Below are positions 25,859-34,331 of a stretch of 64,000 nt of DNA, one piece after another. The number at the start of each line of letters is the position of its first letter. Positions within the stretch are counted from its first letter, which is position 1. The position numbers and the translations under genes are program-made. Below the pieces are notes generated by a model. It was not told where the DNA came from and made no database searches. It saw only the letters and a list, made by a program, of their open reading frames with translations. Origin of the DNA: Streptomyces marianii (GTDB lineage Bacteria; Actinomycetota; Actinomycetes; Streptomycetales; Streptomycetaceae). Location: contig NZ_VAWE01000001.1 in NCBI RefSeq assembly GCF_005795905.1, positions 4,949,001 through 5,013,000 on the forward strand, given 5' to 3'.

Positions 25859-28024
25859 GTGGCTACGTTCCTCTACAAACTCGGAAGGTTCGCCTTCCGG
25901 CGCCGACGGCTCGTCGCGCTGTTGTGGGTGGCGCTGTTCGCCCTCGCCGGCGTCGCCGCCTCCTCCGCGTCGACCGCCGCGTCCAGTTCCTTCTCCATAC
26001 CGGGTACGGAGGCCCAGAAGGCCTTCGACCTGCTCGACGAGCGCTTCCCGGGCACCAGCGTCGACGGAGCGACCGCACGCGTCGTCTTCAAGGCGCCCGA
26101 GGGCGAGAAGATGACGGACCCCGCCCACCGGGCCGAGGTCGAGAAGGCCGTCGCCGCACTCGAGTCCGGTTCGGACCAGGTCGCCTCGGTCGTCGACCCG
26201 TACCAGGCCAAGGCGATCAGCCGGGACGGCACCATCGCCTACACCCAGGTCTCCTACAAGGTCAGTGGCATGGAGCTGGCCGAGGAGGACCGCGAGGCCC
26301 TCACCGAGGCGGGTGAGAAGGCCGAGGGCGCCGGGCTGACCGTCGAGATCGGCGGCGACGCGCTGCAGGCCGCCCCCGAGACCGGCGCGTCCGAGGTCAT
26401 CGGCGTCGGCGTCGCCGCGGTGGTCCTCGTGATCACCTTCGGCTCGCTGGTCGCGGCCGGTCTGCCGCTGCTCACCGCCATCATCGGCGTCGGCATCGGC
26501 GTCTCCACCATCACGGCGCTTGCCAGCACCCTCGACCTCGGCTCCACCACGGCCACCCTGGCCACGATGATCGGCCTCGCGGTCGGCATCGACTACGCGC
26601 TCTTCATCGTCTCCCGCTACCGGGCCGAGCTGGCCGAGGGGCGTGACCACGAGGAGGCAGTGGGACGGGCCACCGGCACGGCCGGTTCCGCCGTCGTCTT
26701 CGCGGGATTGACCGTGGTCATCGCCCTCGTCGGTCTGGCCGTCGTCAACATCCCCATGCTGAGCAAGATGGGCTTCGCGGCCGCCGGCACGGTCGCCATC
26801 GCCGTGCTCATCGCCCTCACCCTGATCCCGGCCCTGCTCGGCTTCGCCGGCAAGAGGGTGCTGGGCCGCAAGGCGCGCAAGCAGACCGCGCAAGCGGGCG
26901 ACAAGCCCAACATGGGCACGCGGTGGGCCGGGTTCGTGCTGCGCCGCCCGGTCGCCGTGCTGCTCGCCGGTGTCGTGGGCCTCGGCGCCGTGGCCCTGCC
27001 TGCCGCTTCGCTGGAGATGGGACTGCCGGACGACGGCTCCCAGCCCACCAGCACCACCCAGCGCAGGGCGTACGACCTGCTCTCCGACGGCTTCGGCCCC
27101 GGCTTCAACGGGCCGCTGCTCATCGTCGTCGACGGCGACAAAGCCGCCGCGGACGGCACGGCGAAGGAGATCGCGGGGCTCGACGGCGTCGCTGCCGTCA
27201 CCCCGGCCACGTACAACAAGGCCGGCGACACGGCGATGATCACGGTGATCCCCGAGGACCGGCCCAGCTCCACGGAGACCGAGGACCTCGTCCACACGAT
27301 CCGCGAGACCAGCGGCGACAACGTGCACGTCACCGGCGCCACGGCGATGAACATCGACTTCTCGCAGCGGATGAACGACGCGCTGGTGCCGTATCTGGCG
27401 CTCGTCGTCGGTCTGGCGTTCCTGCTGCTGATGGTGGTCTTCCGGTCCGTCCTCGTGCCGCTGAAGGCGGCGCTCGGCTTCCTGCTCTCGGTGGTCGCCG
27501 CCCTCGGTGCGGTCGTCGCGGTCTTCCAGTGGGGCTGGCTCGGCTCGCTGTTCGGCGTCGAGCAGACGGGCCCGATCATGTCGATGATGCCGATCTTCAT
27601 GGTGGGCGTCGTCTTCGGTCTCGCCATGGACTACGAGGTGTTCCTGGTGACGCGGATGCGCGAGGCGTTCGTGCACGGCGAGCGGCCGGGCCAGGCGATC
27701 GTCACCGGTTTCCGGCACGGGGCCCGGGTGGTCACCGCCGCCGCGGTGATCATGATCGCGGTGTTCGCGGGCTTCATCGGCTCCAGCGAGCAGATGGTGA
27801 AGATGATCGGCTTTGGTCTCGCGATCGCGGTCTTCTTCGACGCCTTCATCGTCCGGATGGCGATCGTGCCGGCGGTGCTCGCGCTGCTGGGCGGCAGGGC
27901 CTGGTGGCTGCCGCGCTGGCTGGCCCGGGTGCTGCCGAGCGTGGACGTCGAGGGCGAGAAGCTGCGTGGAGCGGACGACCCGGCGGGCGACGGCGGCAAG
28001 GAGCGTGAACTGGTCGGCGCCTGA
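25859..28024 (+). CDS. MMPL-family (RND-type) membrane exporter
   Basis: This is a 721-residue transporter starting at GTG 25859 after CCGGGAGA. It has two repeats of one helix, an outer domain and five helices: helix 1 at about 16-36, outer domain with SIPGTEAQKAFDLLDERFPG, helices at about 178-345 including GLAVGIDYALFIVSRYRAE (the MMPL signature), then a second half from about 360 with GLAMDYEVFLVTRMRE. Such proteins export lipids or antibiotics with the proton gradient. It lies downstream of tetR, which probably regulates it. Substrate unknown. Confidence 0.92.
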   Translation: MATFLYKLGRFAFRRRRLVALLWVALFALAGVAASSASTAASSSFSIPGTEAQKAFDLLDERFPGTSVDGATARVVFKAPEGEKMTDPAHRAEVEKAVAALESGSDQVASVVDPYQAKAISRDGTIAYTQVSYKVSGMELAEEDREALTEAGEKAEGAGLTVEIGGDALQAAPETGASEVIGVGVAAVVLVITFGSLVAAGLPLLTAIIGVGIGVSTITALASTLDLGSTTATLATMIGLAVGIDYALFIVSRYRAELAEGRDHEEAVGRATGTAGSAVVFAGLTVVIALVGLAVVNIPMLSKMGFAAAGTVAIAVLIALTLIPALLGFAGKRVLGRKARKQTAQAGDKPNMGTRWAGFVLRRPVAVLLAGVVGLGAVALPAASLEMGLPDDGSQPTSTTQRRAYDLLSDGFGPGFNGPLLIVVDGDKAAADGTAKEIAGLDGVAAVTPATYNKAGDTAMITVIPEDRPSSTETEDLVHTIRETSGDNVHVTGATAMNIDFSQRMNDALVPYLALVVGLAFLLLMVVFRSVLVPLKAALGFLLSVVAALGAVVAVFQWGWLGSLFGVEQTGPIMSMMPIFMVGVVFGLAMDYEVFLVTRMREAFVHGERPGQAIVTGFRHGARVVTAAAVIMIAVFAGFIGSSEQMVKMIGFGLAIAVFFDAFIVRMAIVPAVLALLGGRAWWLPRWLARVLPSVDVEGEKLRGADDPAGDGGKERELVGA

Positions 28025-28083
28025 GCGCCGCGCGGTACGGTCCGGCGGACCGCGTCCGGCGGACCGTCCGGTCCGCTCGGATC

Positions 28084-28174
28084 GCGTCCGCCCGGATCGG
28101 CGTCGTATGTCGGCCCGGATCGCCTCCGGGGCGTCCGCCCGGATCGGCGTCGTATGTCGGCCCGGATCGCCTCC
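28084..28174 (+). repeat. 44-bp direct repeat, two exact copies
   Basis: 28084-28127 and 28131-28174 are identical over 44 bp with a 47-bp period; a third, partial and changed copy follows. They lie in the 3' gap between the exporter and ssgE. No gene is seen there. Confidence 0.85.
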
Positions 28175-28230
28175 CGGACGTTCGCCCGGACCGGTTCCCG
28201 GGATCCGGGAGAGCGCCGGAGGAGCGCCGG

Positions 28231-28259
28231 GCGCCCACCGGTCGTCGACCGGTGGGCGC
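28231..28259. terminator. Bidirectional hairpin terminator between exporter and ssgE
   Basis: GCGCCCACCGGT (28231-28242) and ACCGGTGGGCGC (28248-28259) form a perfect 12-bp stem with a 5-base loop, between two convergent genes. Confidence 0.8.
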
Positions 28260-28291
28260 TCGTGAGCCGGAAGGCGCGGTGGTCGTGTCCG

Positions 28292-28657
28292 TCACACCCT
28301 GGTGGCGGGCGCGGCCGCTTCCGCGTAGGTGCGGCGCAGGAAGCGCACGAGGGGGCGGGTGTCGAACTGGATCACCGCCACACCGTCCGGTGAATGGAAC
28401 TCGACGATCACCTGGGCGCGGCCGCACGGCCAGACGGAGACCGGACCGCGGCGGGCGGGTGCGCGCAGACCCGTCTCCAGCAGCTCGCGGCGGAAGGCCC
28501 ATTCGATGCCGCTCGGGAAGACGCACCGCACCGCGTCGGGGTCCCTGCCGGGCTCGTAGCGGAGGGCCACGGGCACCGATCGGTAGTGAGGGGCGTCGTT
28601 GATGATCCGGGCCTTCGCATGCTCTTCGACAGAGGGGCTCTCGACAGTGTGGGACAT
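28292..28657 (-). CDS. ssgE: SsgA-like sporulation protein (SALP), probably SsgE
   Basis: This is a 121-residue protein with the start at ATG 28657 after GAGGAG. It contains the SALP features VPVALRYEPGRDPDAVRCVFPSG, WAFRRELLETGL and GPVSVWPCGRAQVIVEFHSPDG. SALPs occur only in sporulating actinomycetes and guide septum and spore-wall formation; SsgE affects spore maturation and separation in S. coelicolor. The SsgE label rests on its place beside cbiMQO, which I recall for S. coelicolor SCO3158, and is less sure than the family. Confidence 0.85.
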   Translation of the reverse strand: MSHTVESPSVEEHAKARIINDAPHYRSVPVALRYEPGRDPDAVRCVFPSGIEWAFRRELLETGLRAPARRGPVSVWPCGRAQVIVEFHSPDGVAVIQFDTRPLVRFLRRTYAEAAAPATRV

Positions 28658-28755
28658 CGGACGCTCCTCACCTCTGGTTCTCTTTGTCATCTAATGTCCC
28701 ATATTGCCCTTCGAGGCACCCGGGCAGGTCGATTGCACCTGTAGAAGAGACGCTC

Positions 28756-28772
28756 TTGCAAATGGTTCGCAA
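28756..28772 (+). promoter_or_regulatory. Fur/Zur-like dyad upstream of cbiM
   Basis: TTGCAAATGGTTCGCAA fits a Fur-superfamily box: the 7-1-7 arms TGCAAAT and GTTCGCA match at 5 of 7 positions in inverted orientation. It lies about 70 bp before cbiM. A metal-responsive Fur, Zur or Nur site would suit a cobalt/nickel importer. Confidence 0.4.
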
Positions 28773-28839
28773 CAGGGCGCATCATCGGACGGTTGACCAG
28801 CCGGGCCGATGTGGCCTGCCCCCGGAAGCGGAGCCCGCC

Positions 28840-29910
28840 ATGCATGTCCCCGACGGATTCATCGATGTCCCCGTCTCCGCGGCGGCCGGGGTCGTCGCCG
28901 CCGGTGCCGTGGCCGTGAGCCTGCGCGGTGCCGGGCGAGAGCTCGGGGACACCCGTGCCGGCGGCCATGGGGGAGAGCGGACGGCGCCGCTCGCGGGACT
29001 CGTCGCCGCTTTCATCTTCGCCGTCCAGATGCTCAACTTCCCGGTCGCGGCCGGTACCAGCGGCCATCTGCTGGGCGGGGCGCTGGCGGCGATCCTCGTC
29101 GGGCCGTACACGGGGGTGCTGTGCGTCTCCGTCGTACTGCTGCTCCAGGGAGTCCTGTTCGCGGACGGCGGTCTGACGGCGCTCGGCGTCAACATCCTGC
29201 TCATGGGCGTGGTCACGGTCGTCGTCGCCTACACCCTGTTCCGCGCGCTGGTCCGGGTACTGCCGAAGAAGCGCAGGTCGGTGACGATCGCCACGTTCCT
29301 CGCCGCCCTGGTGTCCGTGCCGGCGTCCGCCGTGGCCTTCTCGCTCCTCTACGCGATCGGCGGCACGACCGACGTGCCGATCGGTACGGTCCTGGGCGCG
29401 ATGACCGGGGTCCACATCCTCATCGGCATCGGCGAGGCCGCCATCACGGCGGCGACGGTCGGCGCCGTCCTCGCCGTGCGGCCCGACCTCGTCCACGGCG
29501 CCCGCGGGCTGTCGGCGCCGCTCAAGCTGCGTGTGGACGGCGAACTGGTCGACGTCCGGCCCGAGGTCGCGCCGGCCTCCGCCGCCTCACCGCGTCCGGT
29601 GCTGCTCGCGGGCCTCGTGATCTCCCTGGTCCTCGCCGGCTTCGTCTCCTTCTACGCCTCCGCCGACCCCGACGGACTGGAGCGGGTCGCCGCCGACAAG
29701 GGCATCGACGAGAAGGTGGAGGACCACGCCGCCGCCGACTCCCCGCTCGCCGACTACGGCGTCACCAGCATCGAAGACGTGCGGGTCGCCGGCGGCCTGG
29801 CGGGAGTGATCGGCGTCGGCGCGACGCTGGCGGTGGGCACCGGCGTGTTCGTCGTTGTCCGCCGCCGCGGCGGCACCGCCGGGGCCCCGAAGGAATCCGT
29901 GCGGGGCTGA
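28840..29910 (+). CDS. cbiM: Cobalt/nickel ECF transporter S-component CbiM with fused CbiN/PDGLE-like tail
   Basis: This is a 356-residue polytopic membrane protein. ATG 28840 gives MHVPDGFIDVPVS. The His at position 2 coordinates the metal in CbiM/NikM, so this start is decisive. Six or so helices span about 10-225 and include FPVAAGTSGHLLGGALAAI. A cytoplasmic linker follows, and a C-terminal pair of helices surrounds DPDGLERVAADKGIDEK (about 285-300), the PDGLE/CbiN-like domain. It is followed by cbiQ and cbiO in one operon. Cobalt for cobalamin or nickel for Ni enzymes are both possible. Confidence 0.92.
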   Translation: MHVPDGFIDVPVSAAAGVVAAGAVAVSLRGAGRELGDTRAGGHGGERTAPLAGLVAAFIFAVQMLNFPVAAGTSGHLLGGALAAILVGPYTGVLCVSVVLLLQGVLFADGGLTALGVNILLMGVVTVVVAYTLFRALVRVLPKKRRSVTIATFLAALVSVPASAVAFSLLYAIGGTTDVPIGTVLGAMTGVHILIGIGEAAITAATVGAVLAVRPDLVHGARGLSAPLKLRVDGELVDVRPEVAPASAASPRPVLLAGLVISLVLAGFVSFYASADPDGLERVAADKGIDEKVEDHAAADSPLADYGVTSIEDVRVAGGLAGVIGVGATLAVGTGVFVVVRRRGGTAGAPKESVRG

Positions 29911-29927
29911 GAGGCGGAAGCGGGAGA

Positions 29928-30689
29928 ATGAGCACAGGCCACGCCCACAGGCTGTACCGGCACGGCGAGTCGCCGGTCCACCGGCTGCCGTCGCACTGCA
30001 AGATCGCCGCCGCCCTCTGCTTCGTGCTGGTGGTGGTCTCCACCCCGCGCGAGGCGGTCTGGGCCTTCGGCCTGTACGCGCTGCTGCTGGGCGCGGTCGC
30101 CGCGGCGGCCCGGATCCCGGCGGGGTTCGTGCTGCGGCGGCTGGTGATCGAGATCCCGTTCGTCGCCTTCGCGCTGCTCATGCCGTTCCTGGTGCCGGGC
30201 GAGCGCACCGAATGGCTCGGCATCTCCCTCTCCGTGCCGGGGCTGTGGGGCGCCTGGAACATCCTCGCCAAGGGGACGCTGGGCGTCGCCACCTCCGTCC
30301 TCCTCGCCTCGACCACCGAGTTGCGCTCCCTGCTGCTCGGGCTGCAGCGGCTGAGGCTGCCGCCGCTGATGGTGCAGATCGCGTCCTTCATGATCCGCTA
30401 CGGCGACGTCATCACCGACGAGATGCGGCGGATGTCCGTCGCCCGGCGCTCACGCGGGTTCGAGGCCCGCGGGGTGCGCCACTGGGGCGTGCTCGCCAAG
30501 TCCGCGGGGGCGCTGTTCATCCGCTCCTACGAGCGCGGCGAGCGGGTGCACCTGGCGATGGTCAGCCGCGGCTACACCGGCACCATGCCGGTCATCGACG
30601 AGGTGACCGCGTCCCGCGCGCAGTGGGCGTACGCCGCCGCGCTCCCGTTCTCGGCGCTCGCCGTCTGTCTGCTTGGCTGGACCCTATGA
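29928..30689 (+). CDS. cbiQ: ECF transporter transmembrane T-component CbiQ
   Basis: This is a 253-residue integral membrane protein. The N-terminus has SPVHRLPSHCKIAAAL, the classic CbiQ entry. Five helices follow, and the cytoplasmic coupling helices contain the two Ala-Arg-Gly-type motifs MSVARRSRGFEARG and LAMVSRGYTG, which dock on the ATPase. It starts 17 bp after cbiM (GGGAG site) and overlaps cbiO by 4 bp. Confidence 0.93.
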   Translation: MSTGHAHRLYRHGESPVHRLPSHCKIAAALCFVLVVVSTPREAVWAFGLYALLLGAVAAAARIPAGFVLRRLVIEIPFVAFALLMPFLVPGERTEWLGISLSVPGLWGAWNILAKGTLGVATSVLLASTTELRSLLLGLQRLRLPPLMVQIASFMIRYGDVITDEMRRMSVARRSRGFEARGVRHWGVLAKSAGALFIRSYERGERVHLAMVSRGYTGTMPVIDEVTASRAQWAYAAALPFSALAVCLLGWTL

Positions 30690-31462
30690 CCTCGCTCCCC
30701 CCGGCAGCCGCCGTCCCGCCGTCCCTCGACGTCCGGGGGCTGGCGTACGCCTACCCCGACGGCCACCAGGCCCTCTTCGGCGTCGATCTGACCGTCGGCC
30801 GCGGCGAGCGCGTCGCCCTGCTCGGCCCCAACGGTGCCGGCAAGACCACCCTCGTCCTCCATCTCAACGGCATCCTCACCGGCGGCGCGGGCACGGTCGC
30901 CGTCGCCGGGCTGCCCGTCGGCAAGCAGCACATGGCCGAGATCCGGCGGAAGGTCGGCATCGTCTTCCAGGACCCGGACGACCAGCTGTTCATGCCGACC
31001 GTCCGGGAGGACGTCGCCTTCGGTCCGGCGGCGGCCGGGCTGCGCGGGGAGGAGCTGGAGAAGCGGGTCCGCACGGCGCTCGACCGGGTGGGGATGGCCG
31101 AGTACCTGCACCGGCCGCCGCACCACCTCTCCTTCGGCCAGCGGCGGCGGGTGGCGGTCGCGACCGTCCTCGCCATGGAGCCGGAGATCCTCGTCCTCGA
31201 CGAACCCTCGTCCAATCTGGATCCGGCATCGCGTCGTGAACTCGCTGACATCCTGCGCTCGTTGGACGTCACCGTCCTGATGGTCACACACGATCTGCCG
31301 TACGCCCTGGAGCTGTGCCCGCGTTCGGTGGTCCTCAGTGAGGGCGTGATCGCCGCCGACGGGCGTACCCAGGACCTGCTCGCCGACCCCGACCTGATGC
31401 GCGCGCACCGGCTGGAGCTGCCCTTCGGCTTCGATCCGCGGGCCGTGACGACGGGCGCGTGA
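30686..31462 (+). CDS. cbiO: ECF transporter ATPase CbiO
   Basis: This is a 258-residue ABC ATPase. Walker A is GPNGAGKTT (about 50-58), with Q-loop VGIVFQDPDDQLFMPTV (about 91-107), signature LSFGQRRRVAVATVLAM (LSFGQ as usual in this group), Walker B ILVLDEPSSNLDP and switch VTHD. The C-terminal segment LELPFGFDPRAV is common to CbiO. Its ATG overlaps the cbiQ stop (ATGA). It powers metal uptake through CbiMQ and is followed by a terminator. Confidence 0.93.
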   Translation: MTSLPPAAAVPPSLDVRGLAYAYPDGHQALFGVDLTVGRGERVALLGPNGAGKTTLVLHLNGILTGGAGTVAVAGLPVGKQHMAEIRRKVGIVFQDPDDQLFMPTVREDVAFGPAAAGLRGEELEKRVRTALDRVGMAEYLHRPPHHLSFGQRRRVAVATVLAMEPEILVLDEPSSNLDPASRRELADILRSLDVTVLMVTHDLPYALELCPRSVVLSEGVIAADGRTQDLLADPDLMRAHRLELPFGFDPRAVTTGA

Positions 31463-31464
31463 GC

Positions 31465-31492
31465 CTGCGGCGGGTGTCCCCGCCCGCCGCAG
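31465..31492 (+). terminator. Terminator of the cbiMQO operon
   Basis: CTGCGGCGGG (31465-31474) and CCCGCCGCAG (31483-31492) form a perfect 10-bp stem with an 8-base loop right after the cbiO stop. Confidence 0.75.
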
Positions 31493-31625
31493 TCGGCCCG
31501 CCCACCGCCGGCGGCGTCCGGCGCCCGCCCCACCGGCCCGGGACCGACCCGGAATCCGGTCACGTCCCGGCACGTTGCACCATGGTGGGGCGAGGAGCAG
31601 GCCGGAAAAGCGGGGAGAGGTGGAC

Positions 31626-32786
31626 GTGGACGTCCAGGGCACGGTCGCGGAAGGCTTCGAGCCCGTCCGGGAGGCGTTCATACGCAACTTCGAGGCACGC
31701 GGGGAGCGCGGTGCCGCCGTGGCCGTCTACAAGGACGGAGTGAAGGTCGTCGACCTCTGGGGCGGCACCCGGGACGTGGACGGCGCCGAGCCGTGGGCCG
31801 TGGACACCGCGCAGGTCGTCCGCTCGGCCACCAAGGGCTTCGCCGCCGCCGTACCGCTGCTGCTGCACCAGCGCGGACAGCTCGACCTGGACGCGCCCGT
31901 CGGCACGTACTGGCCGGAGTTCAAGGCCGCGGGCAAGGAACGCGCAGTCGTCCGGCATCTGCTGTCCCACCGGGCCGGAGTGCCCGCGCTCGACCGGCCG
32001 CTCACCGTGGCGGAGGCCGCCGACGGCACGTCCGGGGCACGGGCCGTCGCCGCCCAGGCACCCGCGTGGGAACCCGGTACCGATCACGGCTACCACGCGC
32101 ACACCTACAGCTGGCTGCTGGCGGAACTCGTACGCAGGGTCACCGGACGCACGATCGGCCGCTGGACCGCCGAGGAGATCGCCCGCCCGCTCGGCCTGGA
32201 CTTCTGGATCGGCGTTCCCGACGACGAGGCCCACCGCACCGGCAGGATCGGACGGATCGAGGAACCGCCCACGGCGTCCGGCGGCGGGCTGAGACTGCGC
32301 CCCAAGCGTTCCGTGACCGAGGCGTACCGCGACCCGGACTCCCTTACCCGCCGGGCCTTCGGCGCCATCGACCCGATGCCCGACGAGAACCACCCCGCCT
32401 ACCGCGCCGCCGAACTTCCCGCCTCCAACGGCGTCTCCACCGCCCGTGCCCTGGCCCGCTTCTACGCGGCGACGATCGGCTCGGTCGACGGCCACCGGCT
32501 CTTCGCCCCCGCCACGCTCACCCTCGCCCGTACCGAGGAGTCCACGGGCCCCGACCGCGTCCTCGTCGTCGGCACCCGCTTCGGCCTCGGCTACATGCTC
32601 CACGGGCCGGCCTCCCCGCTGCTGGGCCCCGGTTCCTTCGGCCACCCGGGCCGCGGCGGGTCGCTCGGCTTCGCCGATCCGGAGTCCGGTACCGCCTTCG
32701 GCTACGTCACCAACGGCATGCGCAAGGGAGTCACCGCCGATCCTCGGGCGCAGGCTCTGGTCAGGGCGGTCCGCTCGGCCGGATGA
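31626..32786 (+). CDS. Class-C beta-lactamase-fold serine hydrolase (EstB-like)
   Basis: This is a 386-residue protein. The nucleophile motif S-x-x-K is RSATKGF (Ser67, Lys70). The second motif Tyr lies in GYHAHTYSWLLAEL (about 155-168), and the third-motif region is HPGRGGSLGF. No signal peptide is present, so it acts in the cytoplasm. The family includes esterases and D-aminopeptidase-like enzymes rather than true beta-lactamases. GTG 31626 has GGGGAGAGG at proper distance; GTG 31620 is the alternative. It is a single gene after the cbiO terminator. Confidence 0.88.
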   Translation: MDVQGTVAEGFEPVREAFIRNFEARGERGAAVAVYKDGVKVVDLWGGTRDVDGAEPWAVDTAQVVRSATKGFAAAVPLLLHQRGQLDLDAPVGTYWPEFKAAGKERAVVRHLLSHRAGVPALDRPLTVAEAADGTSGARAVAAQAPAWEPGTDHGYHAHTYSWLLAELVRRVTGRTIGRWTAEEIARPLGLDFWIGVPDDEAHRTGRIGRIEEPPTASGGGLRLRPKRSVTEAYRDPDSLTRRAFGAIDPMPDENHPAYRAAELPASNGVSTARALARFYAATIGSVDGHRLFAPATLTLARTEESTGPDRVLVVGTRFGLGYMLHGPASPLLGPGSFGHPGRGGSLGFADPESGTAFGYVTNGMRKGVTADPRAQALVRAVRSAG

Positions 32787-32870
32787 TCGGCGCATGCGGC
32801 GTTTCGGCCCCCTCCTGCCTGCCGTCCCGTGCCCGCCCGTAGGCGGCCGGGCCAAGCCGGACTGAGCTGG

Positions 32871-33255
32871 TGCCGCGTCAGGCGACGTTCGCCCCGTCGC
32901 GGCGTCCGGCACGGCGACTCGCGGCGTTGCCGGATCAATCGAGTAGGCCCTCGGCGAGGTCGATCCGGCGCCTTGCGATCTTCCCCTCGGCCCGGAGGGC
33001 CTGGGGAGACCCCACCCCCTCGACCGGAGGGCCTGGGGAGACCCCACCCCCTCGACCGGAGGGCCTGGGGAGACCCCACCCCCTCGACCGGAGGGCCTGG
33101 GGAGACCCCACCCCCTCGACCGGAGGGCCTGGGGAGACCCCACCCCCTCGACCGGAGGGCCTGGGGAGGCCCCACCCCCTCGGCCCGGGAGGGCCTGGGG
33201 AGGCCCCGTGCACCGGACGCCGCTCCTTGACGGGCAAACCCTGCCTGACGCGGCA
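32871..33255. mobile_element. MITE-like element with terminal inverted repeats and a 4-bp target duplication
   Basis: The ends are TGCCGCGTCAGGC (32871-32883) and its exact reverse complement GCCTGACGCGGCA (33243-33255). Similarity between the ends continues for about 45 bp: TTCGCCC.GTCG..GGCGTCCGG on the left against TTTGCCCGTCAAGGAGCGGCGTCCGG read inward from the right. CTGG flanks both sides (32867-32870 and 33256-33259) as a 4-bp duplication. There is no open transposase inside, only a 32-bp tandem repeat. It is a non-autonomous element of unknown parent; the palindrome-like CTGG target resembles CTAG targets of some IS families. Confidence 0.7.
32993..33209 (+). repeat. 32-bp tandem repeat (minisatellite), six full units plus one altered
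   Basis: Units begin at 32993, 33025, 33057, 33089, 33121 and 33153. The first five are identical, the sixth has one change, and a shortened, altered seventh ends near 33209. Each unit contains the small dyad TGGGG-AGA-CCCCA. It sits wholly inside the MITE-like element. Confidence 0.9.
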
Positions 33256-33258
33256 CTG

Positions 33259-33361
33259 GTGTCTCGTGTTCCCGTTGATGTCACGCCAGTTGACGCCACG
33301 CAAGGCGCTGACCAGCACCTTCGGGTCGAGCGCGAGTGACACGAAGAGAATCACGAGACAC
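33259..33361. repeat. Inverted repeat next to the MITE
   Basis: GTGTCTCGTG (33259-33268) and CACGAGACAC (33352-33361) are exact reverse complements 83 bp apart; the right arm touches the stop of the next gene. The stretch between has no gene. It could be a second small element or part of a hairpin. Confidence 0.6.
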
Positions 33362-34113
33362 TAGGGCGTCATGTCAGATGGTCGGACGTTTTCAGCTCGC
33401 ATCCGACTTTCGATGGACTTGCCGCCCCCGACGCACTCGTCAAGAAATTTCGAAAGATCGGCAATTGCGGTGATCAGGCGTTCCGTGCGTTGCTTCTTCT
33501 CGCCTCGCGCTATTTCGAGGTAAAACGTGATCAGTCGATCGAGCCAGGCCCGCCAATCGGGATCCTGAAGCTTTTCGCAGAACTCCCGGTACGTCATCAG
33601 ACGCTCCTCGTCGCGAATCCATACCGATTCGCCGATGCTGGGCTGCGTGACGTAGTAGACGCCTTGTTCGACGAGGAATCCCTGCTGTACGCCCAATAGC
33701 AGTGCGGCGAGCCGAGTGTCGTCCGCCGCGGAGAGGTGGAGATACGGGAAGTCTTCGCGGACTTTCTTAAGGTGGGCGAACAAGCAGGAACTCAGATAGG
33801 CCGATGACACCAAGGCGCAACCGGGCCCAATGAACCACGACGCGTTCTTCGTCGACACTTCGACCGGGTTGTCGACGACCAGCAAGCCCGTGTTCGTTCC
33901 GCCGACCGGTCGGGCGCGATTCAGGATGCTCAACAGGCGGAAGTGATTCTCTACCAGCTGAAATCGTAATGGGTTCAGGTACTTCGCGTTGAGTTCGTGC
34001 CGTTGGGTGCGTGCTTCCCGCCGCTGCTGCTGACGGTCACTCAGGTGGAGCGACAAGATCGCTACCAAGGCTGAAGTGGCTGCGGCGATCAGCGCCGCCA
34101 GCATCGCGCTCAC
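33361..34113 (-). CDS. Hypothetical membrane-anchored protein, AT-richer than its surroundings
   Basis: This is a 250-residue protein that I do not recognise. One N-terminal membrane helix (about 3-22, AMLAALIAAATSALVAILSL) is followed by an Arg/Gln-rich stretch (DRQQQRREARTQRHELN) and a mostly helical soluble domain with WFIGPGCALVSSAYLSS and a charged C-terminus. Codon choice is visibly less GC-biased than in neighbouring genes, which suggests recent gain. It lies next to the MITE and an inverted repeat. The layout recalls accessory proteins with a short N-terminal anchor, but no function can be given. Confidence 0.7.
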   Translation of the reverse strand: MSAMLAALIAAATSALVAILSLHLSDRQQQRREARTQRHELNAKYLNPLRFQLVENHFRLLSILNRARPVGGTNTGLLVVDNPVEVSTKNASWFIGPGCALVSSAYLSSCLFAHLKKVREDFPYLHLSAADDTRLAALLLGVQQGFLVEQGVYYVTQPSIGESVWIRDEERLMTYREFCEKLQDPDWRAWLDRLITFYLEIARGEKKQRTERLITAIADLSKFLDECVGGGKSIESRMRAENVRPSDMTP

Positions 34114-34296
34114 CCTGGAACCTCACTCACCCTCGTCCACCCCCAAGTTCGACGTCGTCGTCAGGTTCGCCACTCGTCGAACGCTACCCAGCGATTCGGT
34201 ACGGGACGCATGGCGTGGGACGATGCCGGGCTCGTCCACCATCCTGGTCGGCGAAGAGCCCAGCGGTACGCGGGGCGGGGGTGGCCTACCGGGGCA

Positions 34297-34326
34297 GGGG
34301 GCGGGGCGCGGCCGGCCCCCGCCCCC
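34297..34326 (-). terminator. Terminator behind the penicillin-binding protein
   Basis: GGGGGCGGGG (34297-34306) and CCCCGCCCCC (34317-34326) form a 10-bp stem a few bases past the PBP stop on the minus strand. Confidence 0.7.
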
Positions 34327-34331
34327 GATCC

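Noticed and set aside
28658..28839. Cobalamin riboswitch before cbiM
   Set aside because: I looked for the conserved B12-box and the large paired leader and did not see them. The leader is only about 180 bp and holds a Fur-like dyad instead.
31626..32786. True class-C beta-lactamase (antibiotic resistance)
   Set aside because: There is no signal peptide and no KTG-type third motif. It fits the cytoplasmic EstB-like serine hydrolases.
32993..33209. CRISPR-like array of 32-bp repeats
   Set aside because: The units are head-to-tail with no spacers, and no cas genes are nearby. This is a minisatellite inside a MITE-like element.
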